Positions 62,466 to 64,000 of a stretch of 64,000 nt of DNA are shown here, piece by piece; position 1 is the first letter of the stretch; each line of letters begins with the position of its first letter. The position numbers and the translations under genes are program-made. The stretch spans positions 41,277,178 through 41,341,177 of the forward strand of contig CP141143.1 in NCBI GenBank assembly GCA_035235625.1, in the 5' to 3' direction. This DNA comes from Saururus chinensis (lineage: Eukaryota > Streptophyta > Magnoliopsida > Piperales > Saururaceae). Below the pieces are notes generated by a model, which did not search any database, was not told the DNA's origin, and saw only the letters and a program-made list of their open reading frames with translations.

Positions 62466-62859
62466 CTTCGATGTGTGTTTTACCTAAGGATGGGTTCAGT
62501 CTTATGCATTTCCATTTCATTCGTCATGTCGTGTACCATCTCTTTCTTAGACTAGGTTCAGTTCAAAGGTGGCATATGACAAGGTGTGATACTCATCCCT
62601 TAGTTCTTTGTCATCAATATTGACAAGAACGACATTTTTGTCCACTACCTAATTTTAAACCAAGTCAAAGGCTTCAAATGATATAGGGTCAAACATAACT
62701 TTCAAGTCTTCCTTCTTACTCTTAATCAAATCCTTTCATTTACAAAAAAAAAACATAATCATTTTTAAACTAAAGAAAGTAAGGACATATATCAACTATC
62801 AAATAAGCTATCTTGCTTCAAGTGTAGATTATGTAGAACAAAAACAAAGCCAATAAGTA
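62466..62859. other. Unassigned stretch
   Basis: AT-rich, no supported gene; possibly 3' non-coding sequence of the hAT element to its right. Confidence 0.4.
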
Positions 62860-64000
62860 TTTTGTGCTTCAATCTATTTTTTTTTATGAATCCTTTCAAA
62901 GATACTCCAATTGTAGTCACAACTTGGAGAAATATATGTTTGAGTTAAGATCCTAATTGCCATGTCTCACAAATTTTCAGCAGAGATCCCAAAATTATGC
63001 CACCACTCAGCTACATAAAATAAATTGTAATTAGTCAACCAACTATATAGTAATATATCATAATAAAGTATTATGTAAGTGTAACTCACTTGAATGCAGG
63101 GTCTTTTGTGAGGCAATTGCCATGTCAAGTGCAAAGTTTGTCCGAATTATTACCTTCCTAAACATCTTTATCTCATTTACAAATGTAGTTTGGGTTTGAC
63201 CATCATCATGGTGCAAATTATTAACCATATCTAAAAGATCCCTTTGCTCAACAGTAGATGATGCTTTATAGTTTTCATCATAATGAAATTGAAGGTTCAA
63301 ATAAAAAGTTACCAATCATATAGGTTGACAAAGCTAATCCTTCCACTTCCTCTCAATGATACTTAAATAAGGACCATACTCTTCCACCCTCGTATTACAT
63401 ATAACTTTCTCTTTTTCCATTGCCCTTCTCATGCCTTCATATAAATAACCCATTGATGGTTTCTTGACACTATCAACCATCTTAAGTATTCTCACAAATG
63501 GCTCACTTATGCAATGACCTTAGCACGCTTAAGCCAAAATAGTCAACTCAAACCACAATTTGAAATTCCAACCCTTTATGAAAGCTTCCTAACTTTGCTA
63601 TCTTTCTATTTGTCTATTCCTTTGCAACCACCATTTTCTTTGATGCATCCTTATTAGTGTAAACACTTTGCAATGTTAAAAAGTTGGTTGCAAACCTAGT
63701 AGCGGCGGTGTCAAATATCTACCTCCCATTGTTGACCTTCTTTAACAGTTGTAAATTGGCAAGGCGGTTATAAACAAACTTTGTTATAACTCTTGCATCA
63801 TCTACAACATCACTTACTTCATCCACATATTTATAAAAATCCTCCAACATCAAATCTAAGCAATGTATTGTATAAGGAGTTCAATACAATTTTGGATACT
63901 TTACACTCAATTCTCTCCCTACAATCACATAGTTAGGAACATTATCTATAACACATTAGATGCTTTGGATTGATCACATGAAAGACATCAAAAATATTGT
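62860..64000 (-). pseudogene. hAT-superfamily transposase, carboxy half
   Basis: Read on the minus strand from the window edge: NVPNYVIVGRELSVKYPKLY, then HCLDLMLEDFYKYVDEVSDV, ITKFVYNRLANLQLL, DTAATRFATNFLTLQSVYTN (63650-63720), PFVRILKMVDSVKKPSMGYL (63400-63500), and an open segment (63315-63058) with FYLNLQFHYDENY. The end is FGISAENL, DMAIRILTQTYI and CDYNWSIFERI (62880-62995), the hAT carboxy-terminal dimerisation domain with its usual CxxNWSxFxxIH. hAT transposases move DNA by cut and paste with an RNase H-like DDE core. Stops and frameshifts (for example at 63320, 63560-63600 and 63950) make it inactive. The BED zinc finger and first catalytic Asp would lie beyond the window. Confidence 0.85.

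Overview
This is eukaryotic, almost certainly angiosperm, nuclear DNA. It is AT-rich, has spliceosomal GT..AG introns, and is dominated by plant LTR retrotransposons (Ty1-copia, Athila-type and small chromovirus-type Ty3-gypsy), CACTA, hAT and TIR elements. The GC-rich start of the one clear host gene hints at a monocot, but I cannot name the species. There are no bacterial-type operons, CRISPR arrays or phage genes.

Layout. 1-6379: a 4.9 kb LTR-like insertion (target duplication GATAG) in a purine-rich CACTA-type remnant, followed by a truncated Athila-type LTR. 7122-18585: a degenerate CACTA element with a 1 kb CT tract; it carries a minus-strand gypsy element (8846-17962, duplication CCCCC), whose reverse transcriptase gene is split by a 4.3 kb solo LTR (11307-15642, duplication GCTCC). 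18730-19520: gag remnant. 22564-26100: host gene fragments, namely a two-exon ORF joining an alpha-glucosidase amino terminus to an EF-hand segment, and a broken BSK-type kinase fragment flanked by a 0.7 kb TIR element. 29648-42158: a Ty1-copia element with two solo LTRs (duplications TTTTT and ATGGT) inserted in gag. 42196-52430: TIR elements with hairpin arrays, one holding a captured ATG18 fragment and split by a well-preserved Athila-type element (43331-50826, duplication GTGCC). 52611-52958: the only intact conserved host gene, a mitochondrial complex I ESSS/NDUFB11-like subunit, about 180 bp from the end of that TIR element. 55965-56576: two foldback elements in (TA)n tracts. 57690-62465: stacked LTR and gypsy fragments. 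62860-64000: a minus-strand hAT transposase pseudogene.

The elements are linked by insertion order rather than by function. Removing each inserted solo LTR plus one copy of its duplication rejoins an interrupted coding frame in three separate places, so the nesting is well supported. The most unusual points are the spliceable alpha-glucosidase/EF-hand chimera, the ATG18 capture and hairpin arrays beside the complex I gene, and a paired-palindrome cassette found in LTRs of two apparently different retrotransposon families. I do not see a new multi-gene system.
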